From contig JAJFUF010000045.1 of the NCBI GenBank assembly GCA_021372495.1, forward strand, positions 1 to 64,000: a DNA stretch of 64,000 bases, written 5' to 3'. Positions 9,296 through 17,488 of the stretch are shown piece after piece. Each line of letters opens with the position of its first letter. Position 1 is the stretch's first letter. The notes beneath the pieces are model-generated. The model did no database searches, was not told the origin of the DNA, and saw nothing but the letters and a program-made list of their open reading frames with translations. The stretch is from Lysobacteraceae bacterium. GTDB lineage: Bacteria; Pseudomonadota; Gammaproteobacteria; Xanthomonadales; Rhodanobacteraceae. The translations under genes were made by a program, and so were the position numbers.

Positions 9296-10603
9296 ATGCG
9301 ATTCCTGACCGGATTGGCGATGCTGGCGGCGGCGGTGTTCGGCGTGGCCGCGCTGGCGCTGATGCCGTGGTGGGCGCTGCTGGCGCTGGCGCTGGCGTTC
9401 GTCGCCTGGATGGTGTTCTCGCGGCGCGGCAGCCAGGCGTGGTCGGTGACCTGGGTGGGCCTGTCCACGTTGCCGCAGCGGCTCGGCTCCTCGTCGGTGG
9501 TGGTGGTCGGCATCGCCGGCGTGGTCGGCGTGCTGGTCGCGCTGCTGGCGATGGGCGAAGGCTTCCAGGCGACGCTGAAGCAGACCGGCAGCGACGACAC
9601 CGCGATCGTGATGCGCGCCGGCGCGCAGGCCGAGCTGAACTCGGTGCTCGATCACGACAGCGCGACGCTGATCGCCCAGGCGCCCGGCGTGCTGAAGGAC
9701 AAGGACGGCCGGCCGATCGCGTCGCCGGAGCTGGTCGTGGTGGCCTCGCTGCCGAAGAAGAGCAGCGGCCTCGACGCCAACGTCGAGATCCGCGGCGTCG
9801 GCCCCGGCGCGTGGGCGCTGCGCCCGCAGGTGAAGATCGTCGCGGGGCGCGCGTTCAACCGCGGGTTGCGCGAGATGATCGCCGGCAAGGGCGCGCGCGA
9901 GCAGTTCGCCGGCCTCGACATCGGCTCCACGCTGCGGCTGAACAACCAGACCTGGACGGTGGTCGGCGCGTTCGACTCCGGCGACGCGCACGACTCCGAG
10001 CTGTGGGCGGATGCCGACGTGGTCGCCGCCACCTACCGGCGCGGCAGCAGCGTGACCTCGGTGACCGCGCGCCTGACCGGCGCCGGCGCTTTCGACGCGT
10101 TCAAGGCGGCGCTCGCCAGCGATCCGCGCCTGAAGGTGGACGCGCAGACCACGCGCGCCTACTACACCGCGCAGTCGGCCGGCCTGGCCAAGCTGATCCG
10201 CATCCTCGGCACCACGGTCGGCGCGATCATGGCGATCGGCGCGATCTTCGGCGCGCTGAACACCATGTACGCGGCGGTGAGCGCGCGTGCGCGCGAGATC
10301 GCGACGCTGCGCGCGATCGGCTTCCGCGGCCTGCCGGTGGTGGTGTCGGTGCTGCTGGAGACGATGCTGCTGGCGCTCGCCGGCGGCGTGCTCGGCGCCG
10401 CGATCGCCTGGCTGATCTTCGACAACTACACGGTGTCGACGCTCGGCGCCAATTTCAGCCAGGTGGTGTTCGGCTTCAAGGTTTCGCCGGCGCTGCTGTG
10501 GAACGGCCTGAAGTGGGCGCTGGCGATGGGCTTCGTCGGCGGCCTGTTCCCGGCGCTGCGCGCCGCGCGCCTGCCGGTGTCGGCGGCGCTGCGCGAACTG
10601 TGA
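9296..10603 (+). CDS. FtsX/MacB-like ABC transporter permease (second of pair)
   Basis: A 435-residue partner permease. It differs from the first in carrying two extra hydrophobic helices at the N-terminus (residues about 3-42) before the standard TM1 (VVVVGIAGVVGVLVALLAMGEGF). A periplasmic MacB core follows, then three C-terminal helices with the coupling motif ARAREIATLRAIGFRGLPVVVSVLLET. It starts 11 nt after the stop of the first permease, with TTGAGGAGGACGACG serving as ribosome site. This four-gene export unit has the same order as the one at 52064-56731. Substrate unknown; such systems export peptides, lipoproteins, macrolides or siderophores. Confidence 0.9.
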   Translation: MRFLTGLAMLAAAVFGVAALALMPWWALLALALAFVAWMVFSRRGSQAWSVTWVGLSTLPQRLGSSSVVVVGIAGVVGVLVALLAMGEGFQATLKQTGSDDTAIVMRAGAQAELNSVLDHDSATLIAQAPGVLKDKDGRPIASPELVVVASLPKKSSGLDANVEIRGVGPGAWALRPQVKIVAGRAFNRGLREMIAGKGAREQFAGLDIGSTLRLNNQTWTVVGAFDSGDAHDSELWADADVVAATYRRGSSVTSVTARLTGAGAFDAFKAALASDPRLKVDAQTTRAYYTAQSAGLAKLIRILGTTVGAIMAIGAIFGALNTMYAAVSARAREIATLRAIGFRGLPVVVSVLLETMLLALAGGVLGAAIAWLIFDNYTVSTLGANFSQVVFGFKVSPALLWNGLKWALAMGFVGGLFPALRAARLPVSAALREL

Positions 10604-10634
10604 CGGGCGGGAGGGCGCGCGGCCCGGCCGCCCG
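10604..10634. terminator. Possible two-way terminator between convergent genes
   Basis: CGGGCGG at 10604-10610 can pair with CCGCCCG at 10628-10634, with a GC-rich loop that has some internal pairing. It fills the 34-nt gap between the convergent permease and EamA genes. No T-run follows on either side, so the call is weak. Confidence 0.3.
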
Positions 10635-10637
10635 CGC

Positions 10638-11552
10638 TCAGCGCTTCGTCTTGGCCAGCGTGATGATGGCCACGCCGGCCAGGATCACCGCCATGCCGGC
10701 GAGGTCGAGCGTGCCGACGCGCTCGCCGAGCAGCAGCACGCCGAACAGCACCGCCACCGGCGGGTTGACGTAGGCGTAGCTGGTGGCCAGCGCCGGGCGC
10801 GCCGTGCGCAGCACGTACAGGTAGGCGCTGAAGCCGATGAACGAGCCGGCTACGATCAGGTAGGCCAGCGCCAGCGTTGCGTTCAGGCTCGGATGCGCGG
10901 GCAGGCGCTCGCCGGCCAGCAGCGCCATCAGCGTCAGCGCCACGCTGCCGCAGAGCATCTGTGCGGCGACGTTCATCGGGCCCGGCGGCATGTCCTGGCG
11001 GCGGCTCCACATCGAGCCGAACGCCCACGCGATCGCCGCCAGCGTCAAGGCGGCGGCGCCCAGCGGCGAGCCCTTCAGGCCGGCGCCGAAATTCAGCACC
11101 ACCACGCCGAGGAAGCCGATCGCCAGGCCGACCGTCTCGCGGCGGTGCGGCCACTCGCCGTACAGGCCGGCGAACAGCGCCGCGAACAGCGGCACGCTGG
11201 CCACCGCGACGGCGGCGATGCCGGACGACACGCTCTGCTCGCCGAAGCACACCAGGCCGTTGCCGAAGCCGAGCAGCAGCGTGCCGGTGATCGCCGCGTT
11301 GCGCCACTGCAGCGCGCTCGGCGCCGGCGCGCCGCGCAGGCGCAGCAGCGCGTACAGCAGCGCGCCGGCGATGCCGAAGCGCAGCGCGGCCATCGCGAAC
11401 GGCGGATAGCTGCCGAGGCCGACGCGGATCGCCAGATAGGTCGAGCCCCACACCACGTACAGCGCCAGCAGCGCCAGCGGCACCAGCACGCGCGGGTTCG
11501 ACAACGGGCTCGACGCCGCGGAAGCGGCCGGCAGGGTGGTGGAGTCGGTCAT
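10638..11552 (-). CDS. DMT-superfamily (EamA) metabolite exporter, YedA-like
   Basis: A 304-residue inner-membrane protein made of two EamA repeats, ten predicted helices in all. The opening LVPLALLALYVVWGSTYLAIR and the AYVNPPVAVLFGVLLLGERVG segment in the second repeat are the typical family landmarks. Family members export amino acids, purines or other small metabolites. The start at 11552 lies before a Ser/Ala-rich cytoplasmic tail of about 20 residues and the first helix. It is convergent with the ABC permease gene and follows the Ada-like gene on the same strand, 116 nt apart. Confidence 0.88.
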   Translation of the reverse strand: MTDSTTLPAASAASSPLSNPRVLVPLALLALYVVWGSTYLAIRVGLGSYPPFAMAALRFGIAGALLYALLRLRGAPAPSALQWRNAAITGTLLLGFGNGLVCFGEQSVSSGIAAVAVASVPLFAALFAGLYGEWPHRRETVGLAIGFLGVVVLNFGAGLKGSPLGAAALTLAAIAWAFGSMWSRRQDMPPGPMNVAAQMLCGSVALTLMALLAGERLPAHPSLNATLALAYLIVAGSFIGFSAYLYVLRTARPALATSYAYVNPPVAVLFGVLLLGERVGTLDLAGMAVILAGVAIITLAKTKR

Positions 11553-11668
11553 GGGCAGGGGAGAGGAGGGGCATCCGCACTCGGATGCGGAGGTCATTTT
11601 AGCGTGGAATGGGGCACGCCCATGCCCGGCGCGTGGCGAAACGATTTCCAGCCAGCCTTGAACCGGCC

Positions 11669-12556
11669 TCAAGGTGCCCGCGGCGCGGCGGCAGCGCGCG
11701 CATCGCGTCCGCCTTCCGCCTGCAGCAGTTTGCGCTTGCGCGCCACGCCCCAGCGCCAGCCGCCGAGGCTGCCGTCCTCGCGCACGACGCGATGGCAGGG
11801 CACGATCAGCGCGAGGCGGTTGGCGCCGCAGGCGCGGCCGACCGCGCGCGCCGCGCGCGGCGCGCCGATCGCCGCGGCGACTTCGGCGTAGCTGCGCGTC
11901 TCGCCGGCGGGAATGCGCGTCAGTGCGTCCCACACGCGCCACTGGAACGCGGTGGCGACGACGTCCAATGGCGGCAGCGCCGGCGCCTCGGCGTCGCTCC
12001 AGCCGAGTTCGCGCCCGACCCGCGCGATCGTCGCGGCCAGCCACTCGTCGCGGCCGGCGTCGACGCGCTCGAGCCGCGCGCGCGGGAACTCCGCCTGCAG
12101 CGCCGCGACCAGCGCGCGGTCGTTCGCGCCCAGGGTCACCGCGCAGATGCCGCGCGCGGTGGCGGCGACCAGCAGGCGGCCCAGCGGCGTCGCCAGCGTG
12201 GTGTAGCGCACCGCCTCGCCCTCGCCGCCGCGGCGGTAGCGCGCCGGCGTCATGCCGAGCAGCCGGCCGGTGTGTTCGTAGACGCGACTGCCGGAGCCGA
12301 AGCCGGCGTCGTACACCGCATCGGTGACGCGCGCGCCGCGCTTCAGCGCGCTCTTGAACTCGCCGAAGCGGCGCGCGCGGGCGTATTCCGCCGGCGATAC
12401 GCCGTAGCGGCGGCGGAAGGCGCGCTGCAGATGGCTGGCGGAGAGGCCGACGGCGGCGGCCAGTCGCGGCAGGCTGGGCGCGTCCGCGGCCTGCTCGAGC
12501 AGGCGGCGCGCGCGCTCGAGTGCGGCATCGGTGCGGGGAGCGGGGCGGGCGTTCAT
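11669..12556 (-). CDS. AraC-HTH plus O6-alkylguanine-DNA alkyltransferase (Ada-like)
   Basis: A 295-residue fusion. Residues 1-108 are an AraC-type double HTH (two helix-turn-helices, the second ending GMTPARYRRG). Residues about 115-285 are the methylguanine-DNA methyltransferase domain, with the acceptor Cys254 in IVPCHRVV and the Arg finger in AARAVGRACGANR. E. coli Ada has an additional N-terminal zinc domain whose Cys38 takes methyl groups from phosphotriesters and switches Ada on; that domain is absent here and no room for it exists before the ATG. The protein should repair O6-methylguanine, but how its HTH is activated is unclear. The last 15 residues are Ala/Arg-rich. Confidence 0.92.
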   Translation of the reverse strand: MNARPAPRTDAALERARRLLEQAADAPSLPRLAAAVGLSASHLQRAFRRRYGVSPAEYARARRFGEFKSALKRGARVTDAVYDAGFGSGSRVYEHTGRLLGMTPARYRRGGEGEAVRYTTLATPLGRLLVAATARGICAVTLGANDRALVAALQAEFPRARLERVDAGRDEWLAATIARVGRELGWSDAEAPALPPLDVVATAFQWRVWDALTRIPAGETRSYAEVAAAIGAPRAARAVGRACGANRLALIVPCHRVVREDGSLGGWRWGVARKRKLLQAEGGRDARAAAAPRAP

Positions 12557-12624
12557 GGCGGCATCCTCATGCGGTGCCGCGATGCTAGGGCGCGCGTCGC
12601 GCGCCCACCATCCGGATCTTGCGC

Positions 12625-12903
12625 TCAGCGGCGGCGCTGCGGGTCGCGCACCACCACGAACTCGCCTTCGATGACGTCGCCGCGCGCGCCGGCCTGAGCC
12701 TGCGCCTGCGGGCGCATCGGCGCCTGCGGGCGGGAGGTCAGCTGGCGCGCCAGGAACGCGACCGCGCCGACCGCGAGGAAGGCCAGCACGGCGAGCAGGC
12801 CGAACGCCAGCAGCGCGCCCAGGATCACCGCGCCGAGCACGGCGAACAGCGCGCGCGCCAGCGGATGGCGGGGGCGACGCAGCGGCGGCAGGACGAAGCG
12901 CAT
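12625..12903 (-). CDS. Small hypothetical membrane protein
   Basis: A 92-residue protein I do not recognise. Residues about 17-53 are hydrophobic and long enough for one or two helices (AVLGAVILGALLAFGLLAVL, then AFLAVGAVAFLA). A Pro/Gln/Arg-rich cytoplasmic linker follows, then a closing GDVIEGEFVVV segment with a short Arg tail. Small proteins of this plan with an EGEFVVV-like end are common in Lysobacterales. The start codon at 12903 overlaps the region in front of the divergent Rieske gene, so the two genes share a control region of about 70 nt. Confidence 0.65.
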   Translation of the reverse strand: MRFVLPPLRRPRHPLARALFAVLGAVILGALLAFGLLAVLAFLAVGAVAFLARQLTSRPQAPMRPQAQAQAGARGDVIEGEFVVVRDPQRRR

Positions 12904-12973
12904 GAGGGCAAGCCTCCGTGTGGCAGAATCGAACGCCGACAATGGGGCCTTTTTCATACCGGAGCAAGTGCCG

Positions 12974-13315
12974 ATGGTCGAAACCACGACCGCGGGCCGG
13001 CTGTGCCGCCTCGACGACATCCCCGACGGCGGCGCCACCGCGGTCGAGGTCGATTCGCCCAGCGGCGGCTTCAGCCTGATCCTGCTGCGCGACGGCGAGG
13101 CCGTGCGCGCGTTCCACAACGAGTGCCCGCACGCCGGGCGCCGCCTCGACTGGGCGCCGGGCAAGTTCCTGCTCAAGGACCGCGTGCTGGTGTGCGCCGC
13201 GCACGGCGCCAGCTTCGACGCCGGCAGCGGCGCCTGCCTCGGCGGCCCCTGCCGCGGCGCGTGCCTGGCCGGGTTGCCGGTGCGGGTCGAGGACGGCGAG
13301 GTCAAGCTGCGCTGA
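12974..13315 (+). CDS. Rieske [2Fe-2S] ferredoxin-like protein
   Basis: A 113-residue Rieske domain. The two cluster boxes are CPHAG (Cys51, His53) and CAAHGASFD (Cys74, His77), giving the Cys2-His2 ligand set of an oxygenase-type or NirD-like Rieske ferredoxin. The length leaves no room for a membrane helix, so it should be cytoplasmic. I start at ATG 12974, which has GGAG nine nt upstream and begins one short strand before the domain; a longer reading from 12902 adds 24 residues that overlap the divergent gene. Small Rieske proteins like this often serve as electron donors; no oxygenase is nearby. Confidence 0.87.
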   Translation: MVETTTAGRLCRLDDIPDGGATAVEVDSPSGGFSLILLRDGEAVRAFHNECPHAGRRLDWAPGKFLLKDRVLVCAAHGASFDAGSGACLGGPCRGACLAGLPVRVEDGEVKLR

Positions 13316-13399
13316 GCATTCCGCCGGCGCTGCGATTCGCGCAGGGCGCAAGCGTCACGCGGCGGCGACTGCACCGGGTCCGTGCATCCGCGGCGTGGC

Positions 13400-13436
13400 G
13401 CGCGGCGGGGTCCGCCGTGCGGATTCCACCCCGCGG
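13400..13436. repeat. Degenerate family A repeat half
   Basis: GGCGGGGTCCGCCGTGCGGA followed by TTCCACCCCGCG resembles one half of the GCGGAA/TTCCGC elements at 3007 and 63076, with several changes. It lies just after the Rieske stop and directly before the stop of the convergent SLC13 gene. Confidence 0.4.
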
Positions 13437-13438
13437 GC

Positions 13439-15295
13439 TCAATGCCGCCAGTGGAACAGCAGGTTCACCGCGACCAGCATCGTCGCCAGCAGCAGCAGGG
13501 TCAGCGGAATGCCGACGCGCGCGAAGTCCTTGGTGCGGTAGCCGCCCGGGCCGGCGACGATCAGCAGCACCGGGCTGGCGCTCGGGATCAGGAAGGTGTT
13601 GGACGCCGAGATCGCCACCACCATCGCGTACAGCGCCGGGTTGCCGCCGGAGGCGAGCGCGATGTTGATCGCCATCGGCACCATCATCACGGTCGCGCCG
13701 ACGTTCGACATCACCTGCGAGAACAGCAGGGTCAGCAGCGCGACGCTGGCCTGCAGCGTCCACTGCGGCATGTCGCCGAGGTAGCGCATGATCTCCTGCG
13801 CCAGCCAGGCGGCGGCGCCGGTGGAGTCCATCGACCAGCCCAGCGGGATCAGGCAGGCGGTGATGAACACGGTCTTCCAGTTGATCGCGCGGTAGGCCTC
13901 GTCCATGGTCAGCACGCCGGTCAGCAGCATGCCGACCGCGCCGGTCATCAGCGCCACCGCCAGCTTGATGCCGGAGAACAGGCCGAGCCCGAGCGCCAGC
14001 GCGAAGAACGCCACCGCGTGCCACAGCTTGGCCGGGCGCTGCTCTTCCTGCGGGATGTCGGTGACCACCACGAAGTCGCGCTCCTCGGCGGCCATCGCCA
14101 GGTCGCGCCAGAAGCCGTGCAGCACCAGGGTGTCGCCGGCGCGCAGCGAGATCTTGCGCAGGTCCTCGCGGAACACCTGGTCGCCGCGGTGCACCGCCAG
14201 CACCGAGATGCCGTAGCGCTTGCGCAGGCGCAGCTCGCCGATCGGCTGCTTGACGAAGTGCGAGCTGGGCGGCACCACCGCCTCGGAGATGCCCGCGCGC
14301 GACGGGTTGAACATGTCGCCGAGCGCGCGCAGTCGCGTCGACATCCGGCAGAGCTGGTTCTGCGCGAACTCGCCGACCTGCTCGCGCGCGCCCAGCACGC
14401 CGAGCACGGTGCCGACCCAGATCATCTGGTCGGACGGCGGCGCCAGCCGCGATTCGTTGCCGTTCTTGATCGCCAGGATCAGCGGCGCGCCCTGCAGTTG
14501 CTCGGCCTCGCCGATGCTCATGCCGACCAGCGGGCTCTCCGCGGTGACGATCAGCTCCAGCACTTCGCCGGCGATGCCGTAGGTTTCGGCGAAGTAGCTC
14601 TCGGTGCGGCCGGGCGTGACCTTCTGCTTGTCGTCGTCGGACGGCAGCAGGCGCGGGCCGACGGTGGCGAAGAACGCCAGGCCCGCCAGCAGCAGGGTGA
14701 CGCCGACCGGCGTGATCGCGAACAGGCTGAAGGTCTCGATGGTCTGCGCGCCGGGCGGCAGGTTGCGGTTGGCGCTGACGATCAGGTCGTTCAGCAGGAT
14801 CAGCGGCGAGTTCGAGATCAGCGTGGTGTTGGTGCCGGCCAGGATCATGCACGCCATCGGCAGCAGCAGCCGCTTCAACGGCACGCCGGTGCGCGCGCTG
14901 ACGCGGCTGACCACCGGCAGGAACAGCGCCGACAGTGCCTGGCTCTGGATGATCGACGACAGGCCGCCGACGATCGCGTTGATCAGCAGCCCGAGCCGCG
15001 TCTCGACGCCGCCGGCCAGGCGCAGGATCAGCCCGGCGGTCCTGGACAGCACGCCGGTGCGGTCCAGCCCCGCGCCCATGATCATGATCGCGATCAGCGA
15101 GATCACCGCGTTGCCGGCAAAGCCTTCGAACAACTGCTCGGCCGGCATCAGCTGGGTGATGCCGATCGCCACGATCACCAGCAGCGCGACGACGTCCGCG
15201 CGGATCCACTCCAGCACCAGCATCAGCACGGTGAACGCCACCAGCCCGAGCACGAGCATCATGTCGGTGGTGAGAGTCAGGCCGGCGGCGTCCAT
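13439..15295 (-). CDS. SLC13/DASS-family transporter with two RCK_C domains
   Basis: A 618-residue inner-membrane carrier. The N-terminal half has about six helices with the substrate loop around NTTLISNSPLILLNDL, an SNSP-type motif in the position of the SNT motifs of citrate/dicarboxylate/sulfate transporters. A cytoplasmic insert (about residues 225-400) holds two TrkA-C-like lobes, one around ELIVTAESPLVGMSIGE and the other around VLAVHRGDQVFREDLRKISL. The C-terminal half repeats the helices, with SNVGATVMMVPMAIN. Substrate may be sulfate, a dicarboxylate or another small anion; the RCK lobes imply gating by a nucleotide or ligand. It lies downstream of trmB on the same strand with a 141-nt gap. 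Confidence 0.88.
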   Translation of the reverse strand: MDAAGLTLTTDMMLVLGLVAFTVLMLVLEWIRADVVALLVIVAIGITQLMPAEQLFEGFAGNAVISLIAIMIMGAGLDRTGVLSRTAGLILRLAGGVETRLGLLINAIVGGLSSIIQSQALSALFLPVVSRVSARTGVPLKRLLLPMACMILAGTNTTLISNSPLILLNDLIVSANRNLPPGAQTIETFSLFAITPVGVTLLLAGLAFFATVGPRLLPSDDDKQKVTPGRTESYFAETYGIAGEVLELIVTAESPLVGMSIGEAEQLQGAPLILAIKNGNESRLAPPSDQMIWVGTVLGVLGAREQVGEFAQNQLCRMSTRLRALGDMFNPSRAGISEAVVPPSSHFVKQPIGELRLRKRYGISVLAVHRGDQVFREDLRKISLRAGDTLVLHGFWRDLAMAAEERDFVVVTDIPQEEQRPAKLWHAVAFFALALGLGLFSGIKLAVALMTGAVGMLLTGVLTMDEAYRAINWKTVFITACLIPLGWSMDSTGAAAWLAQEIMRYLGDMPQWTLQASVALLTLLFSQVMSNVGATVMMVPMAINIALASGGNPALYAMVVAISASNTFLIPSASPVLLIVAGPGGYRTKDFARVGIPLTLLLLATMLVAVNLLFHWRH

Positions 15296-15436
15296 CGGGG
15301 CTGTCGTTGTTGTTCCGGCCGGCGCTCAGCGGCGCCCAGGTGCGTTCATGGGGTGCCTCGGGATGCGTGCCGACGGATGCGCGGGAGACGCGCCTCCGTC
15401 TCGGGCGTTCCTTGCCGCGCGGCGGATTCGCGTCCT

Positions 15437-16171
15437 TCAGCCGAAGGAATCGCGCGCAGGCGGCGTTTCGCCGCCGCCTTGTTCAGACCTTTCATAGAGG
15501 AGATCCCACACGCCGTGTCCCAGCCGCACGCCGCGGCGCTCGAAGTGAGTCTCGATGCGCCATGCGGGCCGCTCGGCGTAACGGCCCGTCCCCAGGCGAT
15601 TGCGCCAGCCCGGTGCCGTTTCCAGCACCTCCTGCATGTGCGCGGCATAGTCGGCCCAGTCGGTCGCCAAATGCAAGAGCCCGCCGGGCGCCACGCGCGA
15701 GGCCAGCAGGGCGACGAAGCCGGGCTGGATCAGGCGGCGCTTGTGGTGGCGCTTCTTCGGCCACGGATCGGGGAACCAGATGCGCACCTCGGCCAGCGCC
15801 CGGGGCGCGATCTCGTGCTCGAGCACCTCGACCGCGTCGTGCTTGTAGATGCGCACGTTGTCGCTGCCCTGCGCGGCCAGCGTGTTCATCAGCCGGCCGA
15901 CGCCGGGGCCGTGCACCTCGATGCCGATGAAGTCGCGCGCGGGGTCGTGCGCGGCCGCCCAGGCCAGCGCCTCGCCGTTGCCGAAGCCGATTTCCAGCAC
16001 GCGCGGCGCATGGCGGCCGAACACGGCGTCGAAATCGCGCGGCGCGCCGGCGTAGTCGAGGCCGTAGCGCGCCCAGTGCGCGTCGAACGCGCGCTGCTGC
16101 GCCGGGGTGATGCGGCCCTCGCGCAGCACGAAGCTGCGGATGCGGCGCGCGTGGATTTCGGGGCTATCCAT
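15437..16171 (-). CDS. trmB: tRNA (guanine-N7-)-methyltransferase TrmB
   Basis: A 244-residue class I methyltransferase that makes m7G46 in the variable loop of tRNAs. Motif I is [11 protein letters not shown] at 59-69, the adenosine-binding acidic residue is in [10 protein letters not shown] at 83-92, and the TrmB signature [16 protein letters not shown] is at 131-146, with the catalytic-site Asp in PDPW. Length fits the E. coli enzyme. It follows thiG by 66 nt on the same strand, so thiS-thiG-trmB is probably one transcript, an order I know from related bacteria. Confidence 0.97.
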   Translation of the reverse strand: MDSPEIHARRIRSFVLREGRITPAQQRAFDAHWARYGLDYAGAPRDFDAVFGRHAPRVLEIGFGNGEALAWAAAHDPARDFIGIEVHGPGVGRLMNTLAAQGSDNVRIYKHDAVEVLEHEIAPRALAEVRIWFPDPWPKKRHHKRRLIQPGFVALLASRVAPGGLLHLATDWADYAAHMQEVLETAPGWRNRLGTGRYAERPAWRIETHFERRGVRLGHGVWDLLYERSEQGGGETPPARDSFG

Positions 16172-16237
16172 GCGGTTGGCGATGCCTGCTTTTCATGAGA
16201 AGCGCGGCCGGGGATGGCCGCTGCTTGATTCCCGTGA

Positions 16238-17053
16238 TCAGGGACGATCGCACTGGATGGTCCCTTCGCTCGGGCTGGATGCGGAGGCGTGGCGCTTGCG
16301 CGGGATGCGCCCGGCGCGGAACGCGGCGCGGCCGGCTTCGACGGCCAGCTTCATCGCGTGCGCCATCAGCACAGGATCCCGCGCGCCGGCGATCGCGGTG
16401 TTCATCAGCACGCCGTCGCAGCCCAGCTCCATGGCGATGGAGGCGTCGGAGGCGGTGCCGACGCCGGCGTCGACCAGCACCGGCACCTTGGCGTTCTCGA
16501 CGATCTCCAGCAGGTTGTAGCGGTTCTGGATGCCGAGCCCGGAGCCGATCGGCGCGGCCAGCGGCATCACCGCGACGCAGCCGATCTCCTCCAGCCGCTT
16601 GGCCAGGATCGGATCGTCGGAGGTGTAGACCATCACCTGGAAGTCGTCGGCGACGAGCTGCTCGGCGGCCTTCAGCGTCTGCACCACGTCCGGGAACAGC
16701 GTCTTCGGATCGCCCAGCACCTCCAGCTTGACCAGGCGATGGCCGTCCAGCAGCTCGCGCGCCAGCCGGCAGGTGCGCACCGCGTCCTCGGCGGTGTAGC
16801 AGCCGGCGGTGTTGGGCAGGATCGTGTAGTGCGCGGGCGGCAGCACGTCGAGCAGGTTCGGCTGATCCGGATCCTGGCCGATGTTGGTGCGGCGGATCGC
16901 CACCGTGACGATCTCCGCGCCGGCGGCCTCGGTGGCGCGGCGGGTTTCATCCAGATCGCGGTACTTGCCGGTGCCGGTGAGCAGGCGCGAGCGGTAGGGG
17001 CGCCCGGCGATGATCAGCGGGTCGTCGGTGAGCGGCAGGATCTGGGCGTGCAC
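16238..17053 (-). CDS. thiG: Thiazole synthase ThiG
   Basis: A 271-residue TIM-barrel enzyme that joins deoxyxylulose phosphate, dehydroglycine and ThiS-borne sulfur into the thiazole half of thiamine. The Schiff-base Lys109 is in [11 protein letters not shown]; the phosphate site is GVGTASDAS and the [14 protein letters not shown] motif lies near the end. I use the GTG at 17053 ([17 protein letters not shown]), as the family begins a few residues before LIIAG and no ATG is suitably placed; residues further upstream are not conserved in type. The C-terminal 15 residues are Ser/Lys-rich and variable. The ThiS gene lies 181 nt upstream, separated by a palindromic repeat. Confidence 0.95.
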   Translation of the reverse strand: MHAQILPLTDDPLIIAGRPYRSRLLTGTGKYRDLDETRRATEAAGAEIVTVAIRRTNIGQDPDQPNLLDVLPPAHYTILPNTAGCYTAEDAVRTCRLARELLDGHRLVKLEVLGDPKTLFPDVVQTLKAAEQLVADDFQVMVYTSDDPILAKRLEEIGCVAVMPLAAPIGSGLGIQNRYNLLEIVENAKVPVLVDAGVGTASDASIAMELGCDGVLMNTAIAGARDPVLMAHAMKLAVEAGRAAFRAGRIPRKRHASASSPSEGTIQCDRP

Positions 17054-17128
17054 GGGGACTCCGGAGCGATGCGTGTCGTCGGCTCGGACCCGCTGCTGCG
17101 GATGCTGGAGCCGGCCGACGGGTGCCTT

Positions 17129-17150
17129 CATTCCCGCGCGGGCGGGAATG
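17129..17150. repeat. Short inverted repeat between thiS and thiG
   Basis: CATTCCCGC is followed, after four bases, by GCGGGAATG. Palindromes with this TTCCCGC/GCGGGAA core are scattered in many proteobacterial chromosomes. It lies in the 181-nt gap between thiS and thiG and could stabilise or weaken read-through into thiG. Confidence 0.55.
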
Positions 17151-17234
17151 CCTGTTGCGGTGTCCTGCGCGGCATCGGCGTTCGCGCGCCGCGGCGATAG
17201 CCGGCGTGCATCGCCATCCCGCGGCGGCGCGTGC

Positions 17235-17435
17235 TCAACCGCCGCCGATGGCGTGGACGATCTCGACGCGGTCGTTCTCGGCCAGCACGTACTTGGTGTG
17301 CAGGCTGCGCGGAACGATCTCGCGGTTGACCTCCACCGCCACGCGGCGGCTGCCGTAGCCCGCCTCCTCCAGCAGGAGGGCGACGGTGGTGCCGTCCGCG
17401 CACTCGCGCACGCTGCCGTTGAGCAGGATCTGCAT
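17235..17435 (-). CDS. thiS: Sulfur carrier protein ThiS
   Basis: A 66-residue ubiquitin-fold protein of the normal length. It starts [12 protein letters not shown] and ends IVHAIGGG, with the C-terminal Gly-Gly that is adenylated and turned into the thiocarboxylate donating sulfur to ThiG. The usual NREIVPR segment in the middle is present. It is the first gene of the thiS-thiG pair. The gap to the upstream secreted-protein gene is only 53 nt, too short for a TPP riboswitch, so thiamine control must act elsewhere or the genes read through from upstream. Confidence 0.95.
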   Translation of the reverse strand: MQILLNGSVRECADGTTVALLLEEAGYGSRRVAVEVNREIVPRSLHTKYVLAENDRVEIVHAIGGG

Positions 17436-17488
17436 GCCGCGATTGTAGCCGCTGGCGGCCGCGCCGGCAGCGGCGCGGCGCGCCAGCG

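Noticed and set aside
12902..12973. N-terminal extension of the Rieske protein
   Set aside because: The extra 24 codons overlap the divergent gene and its start region. The ATG at 12974 has a good ribosome site and fits the domain.
17436..17488. TPP riboswitch before thiS
   Set aside because: The gap is only 53 nt and shows no thi-box (CUGAGA or ACCUGA motifs).
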